In this document: positions 25,322 to 33,527 of the stretch, one piece after another
Layout of the letters: each line of letters opens with the position of its first letter
Numbering within the stretch: position 1 is the stretch's first letter
NCBI GenBank assembly: GCA_016703265.1
Contig: JADJCK010000015.1
Location: forward strand, 1-64,000
Source: a bacterium
GTDB taxonomy: Bacteria; Krumholzibacteriota; Krumholzibacteriia; LZORAL124-64-63
DNA length: 64,000 bases
Direction: 5' to 3'
Made by a program: the position numbers and the translations under genes
Notes under the pieces: generated by a model
The model's database searches: none
What the model was told of the DNA's origin: nothing
The model's input: only the letters and a program-made list of their open reading frames with translations

Positions 25322-27175
25322 ATGCAACACACAGCGCTCGGCATCCTCAACACCACCTACGGTTACCCCGCCTTCCGCGGCCACCAGGCCGCGGTCATCG
25401 ACCACCTGACAGCGGGCGGCGACGCCCTGCTGCTCATGCCCACCGGCGGCGGCAAGTCGGTGTGCTACCAGATCCCGTCGCTGCTGCGCGAGGGCACCGG
25501 CATCATCGTCTCGCCCCTGATCGCGCTGATGCAGGACCAGGTCGGCGCCGTGACGCAACTGGGCCTGAAGGCCGCATTCCTCAACTCGACATTGTCGATG
25601 AGGGAAGCCGCGGACGTCGAGCGCCGGCTGCTGGGCGGCGACATCGAACTGCTCTACATCGCCCCCGAGCGGCTGCTGCAGCCGCGCACCCTCGAACTGC
25701 TCGACAAGGCCGCCATCGCGCTGTTCGCGATCGACGAGGCGCACTGCGTCTCCCAGTGGGGACACGACTTCCGTCCCGAGTACCTGCAGTTGTCGGTCCT
25801 GGCCGAGCGCTACCCGGGCGTGCCGCGCCTGGCCTGCACCGCCACGGCCGACGAGCGCACGCGCGCCGAGATTCTCACCAACCTGCGGCTGGAAGGCGGC
25901 CGCGTGTATGTGGGCGGTTTCGATCGCCCCAACATCCGCTATCGCGTGGTGCCGAAGGACGAGCCGCGCAAGCAACTGCTCAAGTTCCTGCGCGACGAGC
26001 ACGCCGGCGACGCCGGCATCGTATACTGCCTGGCCCGCAAGAAGACGGAGGAGACGGCCGCGTTCCTGGTTCAGAACGGCATCCCCGCCGTGCCGTACCA
26101 CGCCGGGCTCGACGCCGCGGTGCGCCGTCGCCATCAGGAGCGCTTCCTCAACGAGGACGGCCTGGTCGTCTGCGCGACCATCGCGTTCGGCATGGGCATC
26201 GACAAGCCCGACGTGCGCTTCGTCGCGCACCTCGACCTGCCCAAGAGCGTGGAGGGCTACTACCAGGAGACCGGTCGCGCCGGCCGCGACGGACTGCCGG
26301 CCAACGCCTGGCTCTGCTACGGCCTGCAGGACGTGGTGATGCTGCGCAAGCTGGTCGACGACGGCGAAGGTGACGAGATGCATCGCCGCCGCGCCTCGCA
26401 ACAACTCGACGCGATGCTCGGCTACTGCGAAGTCACAGCCTGCCGCCGCCAGCGCCTGCTGGCCCACTTCGGCGAAGTGATGCCCGAGCCGTGCGGCAAC
26501 TGCGACACCTGCCTGTGGCCGCCCGAGACGTTCGACGCCACCGTCGTCGCACAGAAGGCTCTGTCGTGCGTCGCCCGCACCGGCCAGCGCTTCGGCGCGC
26601 AACACATCATCGAGGTGCTGCGCGGCGGCGCCGCCGAACGCGTGCTGCGCCTGGGCCACGACAAGCTGTCGACCTACGGCATCGGCAACGAACTGGACGC
26701 CTTCGGCTGGCGCAGCGTCATCCGCCAGCTGGTGGCCGGCGGCTACCTGGCGCTCGACCCCGAGGGCTACGGCGGCCTGCGCCTGACGTCGGCGGCGGGC
26801 CCGGTGCTGCGGGGCGAGCAGCCGCTGCACCTGCGGCGCGATGTGTTGCAACGCGCGACTGCCGGCGCAGGTCGCGGCGCCGCCCGCAAAGCCCGCCGCG
26901 CCGAACTGGCCCTGGCGGCCGATTTCGACGACGCGGTGGAGCCGGATGCCGCCACCACCCTGCTTTTCGAGCGCCTGCGCACGCTCCGCAAGCGCCTGGC
27001 GTCGGAAGCGGGCGTGCCGCCGTATGTCATCTTCCATGACAAGACGCTGGCCGAAATGGCGCGCCGGCGGCCGACTTCGGAGGCGGCGTTGCTCGGCATC
27101 AACGGGGTGGGGCAGGCCAAGCTGGAGAGGTATGGGGAGGCGTTCTTGGCGGAGATGAGGGTGGAGGAGGGGTGA
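25322..27175 (+). CDS. recQ: ATP-dependent DNA helicase RecQ
   Basis: 617 aa, usual RecQ length. SF2 helicase motifs: MPTGGGKSVCYQ (I), IDEAHCVSQWGHDFRPEY (II plus aromatic-rich loop), ACTATA (III), then GFDRPNIRYRV, GIVYCLARKKTE (IV), FGMGIDKPDVRFVAH (V) and YQETGRAGRDG (VI). The RQC zinc site is C...C-GNCDTCLWP, followed by a winged helix (ALSCVARTGQRFGAQHIIEVL) and a C-terminal HRDC domain (SEAGVPPYVIFHDKTLAEMA). 3'-5' helicase in recombination repair. Intact and typical. Confidence 0.97.
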   Translation: MQHTALGILNTTYGYPAFRGHQAAVIDHLTAGGDALLLMPTGGGKSVCYQIPSLLREGTGIIVSPLIALMQDQVGAVTQLGLKAAFLNSTLSMREAADVERRLLGGDIELLYIAPERLLQPRTLELLDKAAIALFAIDEAHCVSQWGHDFRPEYLQLSVLAERYPGVPRLACTATADERTRAEILTNLRLEGGRVYVGGFDRPNIRYRVVPKDEPRKQLLKFLRDEHAGDAGIVYCLARKKTEETAAFLVQNGIPAVPYHAGLDAAVRRRHQERFLNEDGLVVCATIAFGMGIDKPDVRFVAHLDLPKSVEGYYQETGRAGRDGLPANAWLCYGLQDVVMLRKLVDDGEGDEMHRRRASQQLDAMLGYCEVTACRRQRLLAHFGEVMPEPCGNCDTCLWPPETFDATVVAQKALSCVARTGQRFGAQHIIEVLRGGAAERVLRLGHDKLSTYGIGNELDAFGWRSVIRQLVAGGYLALDPEGYGGLRLTSAAGPVLRGEQPLHLRRDVLQRATAGAGRGAARKARRAELALAADFDDAVEPDAATTLLFERLRTLRKRLASEAGVPPYVIFHDKTLAEMARRRPTSEAALLGINGVGQAKLERYGEAFLAEMRVEEG

Positions 27176-27230
27176 GGGCTTAACGCGCGCCCGGGACTTG
27201 GCCCCGTGGAATCTCTTTTGATATGGAGTC

Positions 27231-27282
27231 ACTTGCGCCGGCGCAAGTTTCACGATTTGGCGATTGTTGCGCCGGCGCAAGT
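27231..27282. repeat. Paired palindrome element, copy F
   Basis: Exact palindromes at 27233-27246 and 27267-27280; 20-bp spacer with CACG and CGATTG at its ends. Lies between recQ and the BrnA-like gene. Confidence 0.95.
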
Positions 27283-27340
27283 GGGCTGGTCGCGCTTCAA
27301 CGCAACATCCCCACTTCGCTCCGTGCCGGCCAAGCCCGAC

Positions 27341-27369
27341 TTGAAGTGCACATACAAAGTATTTACAAT
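27341..27369 (+). promoter_or_regulatory. Promoter of the BrnA-like antitoxin gene
   Basis: TTGAAG (27341-27346), 17-bp spacer, TACAAT (27364-27369). The strongest sigma-70-like match noticed in the window, 46 bp before the ATG. Confidence 0.65.
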
Positions 27370-27415
27370 GTTATCAGACAGGATTGCGAACCGGGCCAGC
27401 ATGGAGCCAACTGAT

Positions 27416-27637
27416 ATGCGCAAGACCTACGATTTCTCGAAGGGCAGCAAGAACCCCTACGCCGCCCGACTCAAGAAGACCCAGGTCACCATCCGGCTGG
27501 ATGAGGTCACCGTCACCTGGTTCAAGGCACTTGCCGAGGAAATCGGTATCCCGTACCAGACCCTTATCAACCTCTACCTGCGCGACTGTGCGGCGAACGA
27601 GCGTCGGCTGAATCTCGAATGGAAGCCGAAAAGGTAA
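27416..27637 (+). CDS. BrnA-like antitoxin (CopG-type), solitary
   Basis: 73 aa: MRKTYDFSKGSKNPYAARLK, then KKTQVTIRLDEVTVTWFKAL, IGIPYQTLINLYLRDCAAN. The ribbon-helix-helix and the YDFSKGxxNPYA leader are typical of BrnA/CopG-like antitoxins. In BrnTA operons a BrnT toxin precedes brnA, but upstream here is only a promoter and a palindromic element. ATG 27401 is an alternative start. Probably an orphan antitoxin or an autonomous regulator. Confidence 0.8.
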   Translation: MRKTYDFSKGSKNPYAARLKKTQVTIRLDEVTVTWFKALAEEIGIPYQTLINLYLRDCAANERRLNLEWKPKR

Positions 27638-27706
27638 TTCGGCGGATGCAGCGCGTATCCTCATGCTAATTATGGAGCTAGCGTCCACCTGGCTGGGCGC
27701 GGCAAA

Positions 27707-27727
27707 AGTGCCACAGCTTGTGGCACT
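27707..27727. repeat. Hairpin downstream of the BrnA-like gene
   Basis: AGTGCCACA-GCT-TGTGGCACT, a perfect 9-bp stem with a 3-nt loop, preceded by AAA and followed by ATTTGG. It could serve as a weak bidirectional terminator or as an operator; the T-run is poor. Confidence 0.6.
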
Positions 27728-27917
27728 ATTTGGATAGGTGCCGCTTCGCGCCTGCCCGATGTGGCCATTCCCCCGCTTCAACGATTTGTTAGGCACACGG
27801 CATCCGTACACCCCGCGTGATACGGCATGTCCCGTCCCCCAGGCCACCAGCCGACCGAGCCCCGCCGTCCGGCCACGCCGCAGCGACGGGCCGCTCACGA
27901 CCATACGGAGAAGCGAG

Positions 27918-28406
27918 ATGGTGAACTCCGCAAAGAACAGGATCTGCCTCTGGTACGACGGCGACGCCGAGGAAGCCGCACGGTTCTACGCCAGGACCTT
28001 CCCCGACTCGTCCGTGGGCGCGGTGATGCGCGCACCGGGCGACTATCCGTCGGGCAAGCAGGGCGACGTGCTGACCGTCGAGTTCACGGTGATGGGCATT
28101 CCCTGCCTCGGGCTCAACGGCGGACCCGCGTTCCAGCACAGCGAAGCGTTCTCGTTTCAGGTCGCCACCGTCGACCAGGCCGAGACCGATCGCTACTGGA
28201 ACGCGATCATCGGCAACGACGGCCAGGAGAGCGCCTGCGGCTGGTGCAAGGACAAGTGGGGGGTGTCGTGGCAGATCACGCCGATCGCCCTGACGCAAGG
28301 CGTCACCGATCCCGATGCCGCCGTGGCCGGGCGCGTGTTCGAGGCGATGATGGGGATGACGAAGATCGATGTCGCCGCCATCGAGGCGGCGCGACGCGGG
28401 TCGTGA
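27918..28406 (+). CDS. VOC-superfamily protein (PhnB-like)
   Basis: 162 aa, start ATG 27918. Contains NRICLWYDGDAEEAARFYAR, then FPDSSVG, LTVEFTVMGIPCLGLNGGPA, FQHSEAFSFQVATVDQAETD, WCKDKWGVSWQITP and a C-terminal MMGMTKIDVAAIEAA helix. This is the two-module glyoxalase/bleomycin-resistance fold of the PhnB or 3-demethylubiquinone methyltransferase-like group. The enzymatic reaction is unknown. Convergent with the next gene. Confidence 0.9.
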   Translation: MVNSAKNRICLWYDGDAEEAARFYARTFPDSSVGAVMRAPGDYPSGKQGDVLTVEFTVMGIPCLGLNGGPAFQHSEAFSFQVATVDQAETDRYWNAIIGNDGQESACGWCKDKWGVSWQITPIALTQGVTDPDAAVAGRVFEAMMGMTKIDVAAIEAARRGS

Positions 28407-28430
28407 AGCCCGGGACTTGTGAAGCCCGCG

Positions 28431-28511
28431 ACTTGCGCCGGCGCAACTCTCACGACGAAGTGATCGTTGCGCCGCCGCCTGCCTCGTCTCGCGACTTGCG
28501 CCGGCGCAAGT
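28431..28511. repeat. Palindromic element cluster, copy G
   Basis: Exact palindrome 28433-28446, a decayed one at 28467 (TTGCGCCGCCGCCT) and a third exact one at 28496-28509. The first spacer carries CTCACG and GTGATCG, as in other copies. Lies between convergent gene ends. Confidence 0.9.
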
Positions 28512-28530
28512 GGGCGGCCCGTCGCTCGCC

Positions 28531-29385
28531 CTATCGCCGCTTCAGCGCCCCGAACCGCGCCCACACCCCGCAATGGTCCGATCCCCACACGCCGGCCGGC
28601 GACGGCGCGCCCAGCACCACGCGCGCCGCGGTCGGCACCAGCTGCTCACCGTTGCAGAACAGGTAGTCGATGCGCCGCGGCGTCGTGCCCGTGGCCGGGC
28701 CGAACGTCGCGGCGGCGGGCAGCACCAGGCCCGGGTGCACGGTCGCCAGCACGTCGGTGAAGCGCTCGAACATGGGCGCCAGTTCGAGCCGGTCGGGTTC
28801 GGCGTTGAAGTCGCCGCCGATGAGAAGCGCAGCGTCAGGGGCCGTCAGCACGCGTCGCATCGACGAACGCCATCAATCCGGCAATCTGCTCGGCGCGGAT
28901 CTCCGCACCCTCTCCCGTGTGGTGCAGGTGCGTGACATAGGTCTCAAGTGACCGCCCGTCCGGCAGCGCGAGCCGCGCGCGTGCGCCGCCACGCGGTAGT
29001 CGTCGAGCGGTGGCAGCTTCACCTCGTGCTGCGCCACGATCGGCAGCCGCGTGAGGATCGCATTGCCGTAGCGCTTGGCCCCGCCCACCGGGTCCACCGA
29101 CGTGAACACGAACACGCAACCCAGGCTGTCCGCCAGTTGCTGCGCCTGGTTGGGCAGCCCTTCCTTCTCGAGCACTTCCTGCAGGAAGATGACGTCGGGC
29201 GCCAACGCGCGCAGCGTGTCGACGATGACGGTGCTCCGCGCCGGCCAGTTCTGCTGGTCGTGCCAGAGGTTGAGCGTGACGGCGGTGAAACCGTTTGCAG
29301 GGGCGGGGACTTGCGCCGGCGCAAGTGCGGCCGCCGTCGCGGCGACAAGCAGGATCGCCACTGCTGCGATCGATGATGTGCGCAT
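28531..29385 (-). pseudogene. Endonuclease/exonuclease/phosphatase-family secreted protein, frameshifted
   Basis: The start ATG 29385 gives a signal peptide (TSSIAAVAILLVAATAAAL) whose end contains a palindromic-element copy encoding ALAPAQV. Family blocks: TAVTLNLWHDQQNWPARS, DVIFLQEVLEKEG (catalytic Glu), YGNAILTRLPIV, then after a frame change TYVTHLHHTGEGAEIRAEQ, and after another GGDFNAEPDRLEL, RIDYLFC and GSDHCGVWARF (catalytic Asp and His). Frameshifts are near 28960 and 28860. The intact protein would be a divalent-metal phosphodiesterase or sphingomyelinase-like enzyme exported from the cytoplasm. Confidence 0.75.
29311..29324. repeat. Palindromic element, single copy H inside a signal-peptide coding region
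   Basis: Exact TTGCGCCGGCGCAA, in frame within the preceding gene, where it encodes part of ALAPAQV near the predicted cleavage site. Confidence 0.95.
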
Positions 29386-29411
29386 GAGCCAGCTTCCTTC
29401 GTTGGTCGCGA

Positions 29412-29705
29412 TCACGCCTCTTCCACCGGCACCGCGTTGTCAGCGGCGGCCGCATACCGCGACCGCCGCTGGCACCAGAGAATCCAGCCGAGGCCGGCCA
29501 CGGTGCTGACGACGCTCATCGCCGGCGGCATCTTCAGGCCGAACAGGCTGACGACGACCGGCAGGATCAGCAGGAAGAAGCCGCGGTTGGCCGACCGCGG
29601 GATCACGGTGAACCGGTGCGCGATGATCTCCACGAGGAACGTGATCACCGCGGTCGCCAGGACCGGCATCGCCAGGACGACTTCACCTTTCAGGAAATCG
29701 GTCAT
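29412..29705 (-). CDS. Small integral membrane protein
   Basis: 97 aa from ATG 29705. Three hydrophobic stretches: LAMPVLATAVITFLVEII, FFLLILPVVVSLFGLKM and MSVVSTVAGLGWILWC. Family not recognised. It lies 26 bp upstream of the phosphodiesterase-like gene in the same orientation, so the two may be co-transcribed. Confidence 0.6.
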   Translation of the reverse strand: MTDFLKGEVVLAMPVLATAVITFLVEIIAHRFTVIPRSANRGFFLLILPVVVSLFGLKMPPAMSVVSTVAGLGWILWCQRRSRYAAAADNAVPVEEA

Positions 29706-29747
29706 GCATCCATTCCCTTCAAATGTACTGCGGGCAGCCGTCGTGAA

Positions 29748-29793
29748 TTGCGCCGGCGCAACTCTCACGATCCCGTGACTTGCGCCGCGCCAG
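29748..29793. repeat. Paired palindrome element, copy I (second half decayed)
   Basis: Exact palindrome 29748-29761, spacer CTCTCACGATCCCGTGAC (a TCACG/CGTGA dyad), then a damaged partner starting TTGCGCCGCGCCA at 29780. This copy shows the stem-forming spacer best. Confidence 0.9.
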
Positions 29794-29797
29794 CGCG

Positions 29798-30484
29798 CTA
29801 TTCCAGCGCGGCCAGCGCCTCATCCACCGTCACAACCTTGGCATACGTGCGGTCCAGCGTCGCGAGCGTGGCAGCGTGCACGTGCGCTGCCGGCACCGTC
29901 GTGTCGCCGGACTTCAGGTCGCGCGTGGCGCAGGCGTCGCCGACGACGAGCACCTCGTAGCCAAGATCGCTCGCCGCACGCGTGGCCGCCTCGACGCACA
30001 TGTGCGTCTGCATGCCGCACAGCACCAGCCGCTTGATGCCGGCCTCCTGCAGCATCGCCTGCAGGCCGGTGTTCAGGAACGCGTTGACCTCGTCCTTCAT
30101 GACGATCTTCTCGCCCTCGCGCGGCATCACGTCGGCGTGGAAGCCGCGCCCGGCCTTCGCGTTGTGGCCCACGTGGATGACTGCCTTGCCCGCCGCGCGT
30201 GCTTTCTCGAGCAGGCGCGCCGCGTTGGCGCCGGCCGCTTCGGGCGCGCTCAGCGGCAGCGCGCCGCCGGGATAGTAGAAGTCCTGGATGTCGATGATGA
30301 GCAGCGCGGTCGCGGGAGCTTCCGCGGCGGCGGTCTCGGCCGCCCGCGCCGGCTGGGCGGCGGCCAGCGCGAAGCCCAGCGTCAGCGAAGTGACGAGGCT
30401 CGTCGTGAGCGTGACAGCCGTGATCACGGCAAGGGCCCTGGCACTCCTGCGCAGTGCGGCGGCGATTGAGGTTGTGTTGCGCAT
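29798..30484 (-). CDS. Exported isochorismatase-like cysteine hydrolase
   Basis: 228 aa from ATG 30484. Long N-terminal signal or anchor region (ALAVITAVTLTTSLVTSLTL, AAAQPARAAET). Hydrolase core: TALLIIDIQDFYYPGGALPL (catalytic Asp), KAVIHVGHNAKAGRGF, KDEVNAFLNTGLQAMLQEAG, LVLCGMQTHMCVEAATRAAS with the catalytic Cys in the THMCV segment. Similar enzymes hydrolyse isochorismate, nicotinamide or related amides. An exported member is less usual; the substrate is unknown. Confidence 0.9.
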   Translation of the reverse strand: MRNTTSIAAALRRSARALAVITAVTLTTSLVTSLTLGFALAAAQPARAAETAAAEAPATALLIIDIQDFYYPGGALPLSAPEAAGANAARLLEKARAAGKAVIHVGHNAKAGRGFHADVMPREGEKIVMKDEVNAFLNTGLQAMLQEAGIKRLVLCGMQTHMCVEAATRAASDLGYEVLVVGDACATRDLKSGDTTVPAAHVHAATLATLDRTYAKVVTVDEALAALE

Positions 30485-30503
30485 TGCGTGGACCTTTCGT
30501 TTG

Positions 30504-32093
30504 TCAGTTCCCGAAACCGACGGCGAGTCCCAGGCGGACATCGTCGTTCGCAAGCCGCCAGCTTGTGCGGCGCGCGGTCGCGCCCGACAGTTCGCGCATC
30601 CACCTGAGGCTGGCGGAATATTCGGCCAACACGTGGATATCGCCGACAATGCGGAACTCGGCCCCGACCACGGCGCTGACGCCGATCGCGAGGGAACGAT
30701 TGAGGTTGGTTTCGACGTCGTCGTCGTATTCCTGCCAGTACTCGTAGTACTTGTACCTGACCAAAGGGCCGAGCCCCCAGTAGTCCGCCACGCCGTCGTC
30801 ACCGACGCGGCGCCGGATACGCTCGGCGCGTACCATCAGGTCGAATTCTGTTCTGCCATCCTCATCCCTGTCGCTCGTACGAAGATTCGGCTGGAGAAGC
30901 CAGCGCCAACCGCGCCCGGTATCGTCGAGGCGGCGCCAGGCAATCGCGCTGCCTTCCAGTGGTTGCACCCTGAAATTGGGCCCAATCATGACGAGGAGCG
31001 CCGACCCGACGCCGCTCCTGCCGGCAGTCCCGGTCGTGGCGGCGGCATCATCGTCGCCGCGGCGCGCAACGAGCATCATGCGTACGCTCGGCTGGGTGAG
31101 GTACCATTCGCGATATTCATCCGGGAAACCCTCGTTGTAGGCAAACCGATGGTAGACGACGCCGAGTCCGGACTCCAATGCCAGTGCCGCATTGCGGCTG
31201 AGCGTGTATTCGACGCCCACGTTGGTGCGCCATTCGAAGTCCAGGCCGGATGAACCATATCCGGCCCGGAAATCAGTCTGCAGGCCGGTTGCCCAGTAGG
31301 GACGCACGTGGCCGCGCGGTTCATGACGACGCAGGTACTGCAGCAGCAGCGTGGCATCGTAGGTGCCCCTGGGCTCGGATTCGAGGTCATTGTAGGTGTC
31401 CTTGCGGAGATCGCCGCTCAGCCTCGTGCCCAGGCGCAGTCCGTGGCCGTCGTTGAACATGTGACGCCACATGAACCCGTTGACGTTCAGTCCGCTGATG
31501 CCGTCGAGGCCATTGACGGTGAACTCCAGCGCCTGCCAGGAGTCGTCCTGCGCGGCCTGGTCTTCGTCGGATCCAGGGTCGTCGCTGCCCCAGGGGTACA
31601 CCGTGACGAAGGTCGCCAGCGTCGAGAGCCCGTTGAAGGAGCCCACTTCCGGGATGTAGGCCATGTTCACGTCGACGGCGTGCAGCCTCACCGTCACCAG
31701 CGGGTACGGCGTCAGCACCGGGTAGCCGTCGTTGAGCGACGGCGACACGGCGTCGATCATCTGCGCGCCCACCCACACGCCGCCGATCAGCCGCACCCGG
31801 GCACCCAGCGACAAGTGCCAGTTCGCATGCCCGTACGAGTCCTGGTACACGCCCAGGTTCCCGTTCAGGGCGCCGCGCTTCGTCTGGGCGAATGTCCACT
31901 GCAGGCCGGCCCCGGGATTGAACTCGCGCAATCCCGAACCCTCATACGCATTCAGATGGTGCGAGAACCCGAACACGTTCACCGCCATCTCGGCCCGCGC
32001 CGCGCCCGGCGCCGCCAGTGCGGCACAGCCCACGACCAGGGTGAGACACACGTTGAATCGATGCAGGTTCCTGGAAAGCACGGAGATGGCCAT
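30504..32093 (-). CDS. Outer-membrane beta-barrel protein with PagP-like N-terminus
   Basis: About 529 aa. The start chosen is ATG 32093 (32102 is the alternative), giving a signal peptide ending AARAEM. Residues 37-130 (VNVFGFSHHLNAYEGSGLREFNPGAGLQWTF, cut for length; then GNLGVYQDSYGHANWHLSLG) resemble the lipid A palmitoyltransferase-like PagP pattern with GFSxH and FNPG. The rest alternates polar and hydrophobic residues as in beta strands and ends LGLAVGFGN with an aromatic-poor terminal strand. It is an outer-membrane protein; an acyltransferase activity would need the catalytic His to be confirmed. Confidence 0.65.
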   Translation of the reverse strand: MAISVLSRNLHRFNVCLTLVVGCAALAAPGAARAEMAVNVFGFSHHLNAYEGSGLREFNPGAGLQWTFAQTKRGALNGNLGVYQDSYGHANWHLSLGARVRLIGGVWVGAQMIDAVSPSLNDGYPVLTPYPLVTVRLHAVDVNMAYIPEVGSFNGLSTLATFVTVYPWGSDDPGSDEDQAAQDDSWQALEFTVNGLDGISGLNVNGFMWRHMFNDGHGLRLGTRLSGDLRKDTYNDLESEPRGTYDATLLLQYLRRHEPRGHVRPYWATGLQTDFRAGYGSSGLDFEWRTNVGVEYTLSRNAALALESGLGVVYHRFAYNEGFPDEYREWYLTQPSVRMMLVARRGDDDAAATTGTAGRSGVGSALLVMIGPNFRVQPLEGSAIAWRRLDDTGRGWRWLLQPNLRTSDRDEDGRTEFDLMVRAERIRRRVGDDGVADYWGLGPLVRYKYYEYWQEYDDDVETNLNRSLAIGVSAVVGAEFRIVGDIHVLAEYSASLRWMRELSGATARRTSWRLANDDVRLGLAVGFGN

Positions 32094-32307
32094 CGGATAC
32101 ATCTTTTGCGCATGCGTTCGGGAATCGTTCCTGGCGCCAGCCCAGGCAGTGCCGCTGCTGATGGTACCCTGCAACTGCCGTACGATGCAAGATAGAGAGC
32201 CCCGCCCAACCCCCACGGTTGCTTCAACGCGCCATCGGCCCTAGTCTTGGGCGGTCCCGAGCCGGGAGAATCGATCCCCGAGCGCACCCCGCATCCCCGG
32301 AGATGGC

Positions 32308-33123
32308 ATGGACCTCCTTTTGTGGCTGAAAGCGGCGATCCTCGGGCTGGTCGAAGGCGCGACCGAGTTCATCCCGGTTTCGTCGACCGGGCACCTGATC
32401 CTCACGCAGAGCCTCCTGAATTTCACGGGGCCCACGGCCAATGCGTTCCTCATCTTCATCCAGCTGGGGGCCATCCTGGCGGTGGTCTGGCTGTACTGGC
32501 GCAAGTTCCTCGACCTGCTGCTCAACTTCTGGAAGCCCGGCAAGGCGCGGCAGCTGGTGCTGAACCTCGTGATCGCCACCATTCCGGCGGTGGTGATCGG
32601 GCTGCCGACCGACGACTGGATCGAGGCGCGCCTGTTCAAGCCGCTGCCGGTGGCCCTGGCGCTGGTGGTCGGCGGTATCGCCATCCTCATCATCGAGAAG
32701 CGGAAGCACACCGTGAAGGTGGCGAGCCTGGATGACATCCCCCTGAAGCTGGCGCTGGGGGTGGGGCTCATCCAGGTGTTGTCGATCCTGTGGCCGGGGG
32801 TGTCGCGGTCGGGGGCGACGATCATGGGCGGGCTGGTGCTGGGGCTGTCGCGGACGGCAGCGACCGAGTTCTCGTTCTTCCTGGCGGTGCCGGCCATGCT
32901 CGGGGCCTCGGCCCTGAAGTTATATGGTGTGCGCGACCAGCTCGGTGCGGGCGACCTGCCGGTGTTCGCGATCGGGTTCCTGGTGGCGTTCGTGTCGGCG
33001 TTGCTGGTCATCAAGGGGTTGCTGGCGTTCGTGGCGCGGCGGAGTTTCGTGCCGTTCGCCTGGTACCGGATCGTGGTTGGCGTAGCTGTGGCGGCCGCGT
33101 TTGCGTTCGGAGTGGGGCGTTGA
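32308..33123 (+). CDS. uppP: Undecaprenyl-diphosphatase UppP (BacA)
   Basis: 271 aa, start ATG 32308 behind GGAG. Both catalytic signatures are present: LGLVEGATEFIPVSSTGHL near the N-terminus and LWPGVSRSGATIMGGL in the middle. About eight membrane segments. Recycles undecaprenyl pyrophosphate to the monophosphate carrier for peptidoglycan and O-antigen synthesis. Its stop overlaps the TTG of atpI, so it appears to head the ATP synthase transcript. Confidence 0.97.
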   Translation: MDLLLWLKAAILGLVEGATEFIPVSSTGHLILTQSLLNFTGPTANAFLIFIQLGAILAVVWLYWRKFLDLLLNFWKPGKARQLVLNLVIATIPAVVIGLPTDDWIEARLFKPLPVALALVVGGIAILIIEKRKHTVKVASLDDIPLKLALGVGLIQVLSILWPGVSRSGATIMGGLVLGLSRTAATEFSFFLAVPAMLGASALKLYGVRDQLGAGDLPVFAIGFLVAFVSALLVIKGLLAFVARRSFVPFAWYRIVVGVAVAAAFAFGVGR

Positions 33124-33527
33124 ACGAAAAGCTGCTTGCCCACGTCCGTTTGTGGACTATTTTAGTCGCGCTGGTTGTCTCTGTCGTCGCATTTTTTGCG
33201 ATTTCGTTCGCATTTGCCCTCGGAATTTTCCTTACAGCCCTGTGGGCCGCTGCCGGCCTGCTGGTGCTCGAGCGCCTGCTGCGCGCAGCGGTGCTGCCGC
33301 CGGGTAAGGCCCGCAACGGGTTTGCGATCGCCCTCTGGGGTGCCGCAAAAATCGCAGTTTACGGCGTCGCGGTATGGGTGCTATTTTCCCGTCCGCTTCC
33401 AGCACTGAGCCACGCCGTGGGGTTCACTTTAATGATGGTCGTCCTGGTGGTCCTCGGGGCACAGGCCCGCTCCGCCGAGATCCGACTGTCCTCCCGACGG
33501 GAAAACGATGCACCGACTGAAAGTTGA
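33120..33527 (+). CDS. atpI: ATP synthase subunit I
   Basis: 135 aa, starting at TTG 33120, which overlaps the uppP stop. Four hydrophobic helices (LWTILVALVVSVVAFFAIS, ALGIFLTALWAAAGLLVLE, GFAIALWGAAKIAVYGVAVW, AVGFTLMMVVLVVLGAQ) and position immediately upstream of atpB match AtpI, which helps assemble the c-ring. Sequence is poorly conserved in this family, so context carries the call. Overlaps atpB by 20 nt. Confidence 0.8.
   Translation: MNEKLLAHVRLWTILVALVVSVVAFFAISFAFALGIFLTALWAAAGLLVLERLLRAAVLPPGKARNGFAIALWGAAKIAVYGVAVWVLFSRPLPALSHAVGFTLMMVVLVVLGAQARSAEIRLSSRRENDAPTES

Noticed and set aside
23453..27280. Very long open frame on the minus strand opposite recQ and neighbours
   Set aside because: Shadow of GC-rich codon bias; low-complexity Arg/Gly/His/Val-rich translation with no family motif, opposite well-supported genes.
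27780..27800. GTTAGGC near 27791 as an integron attC core after the BrnA-like gene
   Set aside because: No matching start core or attC stem structure upstream, and no integrase or second cassette.
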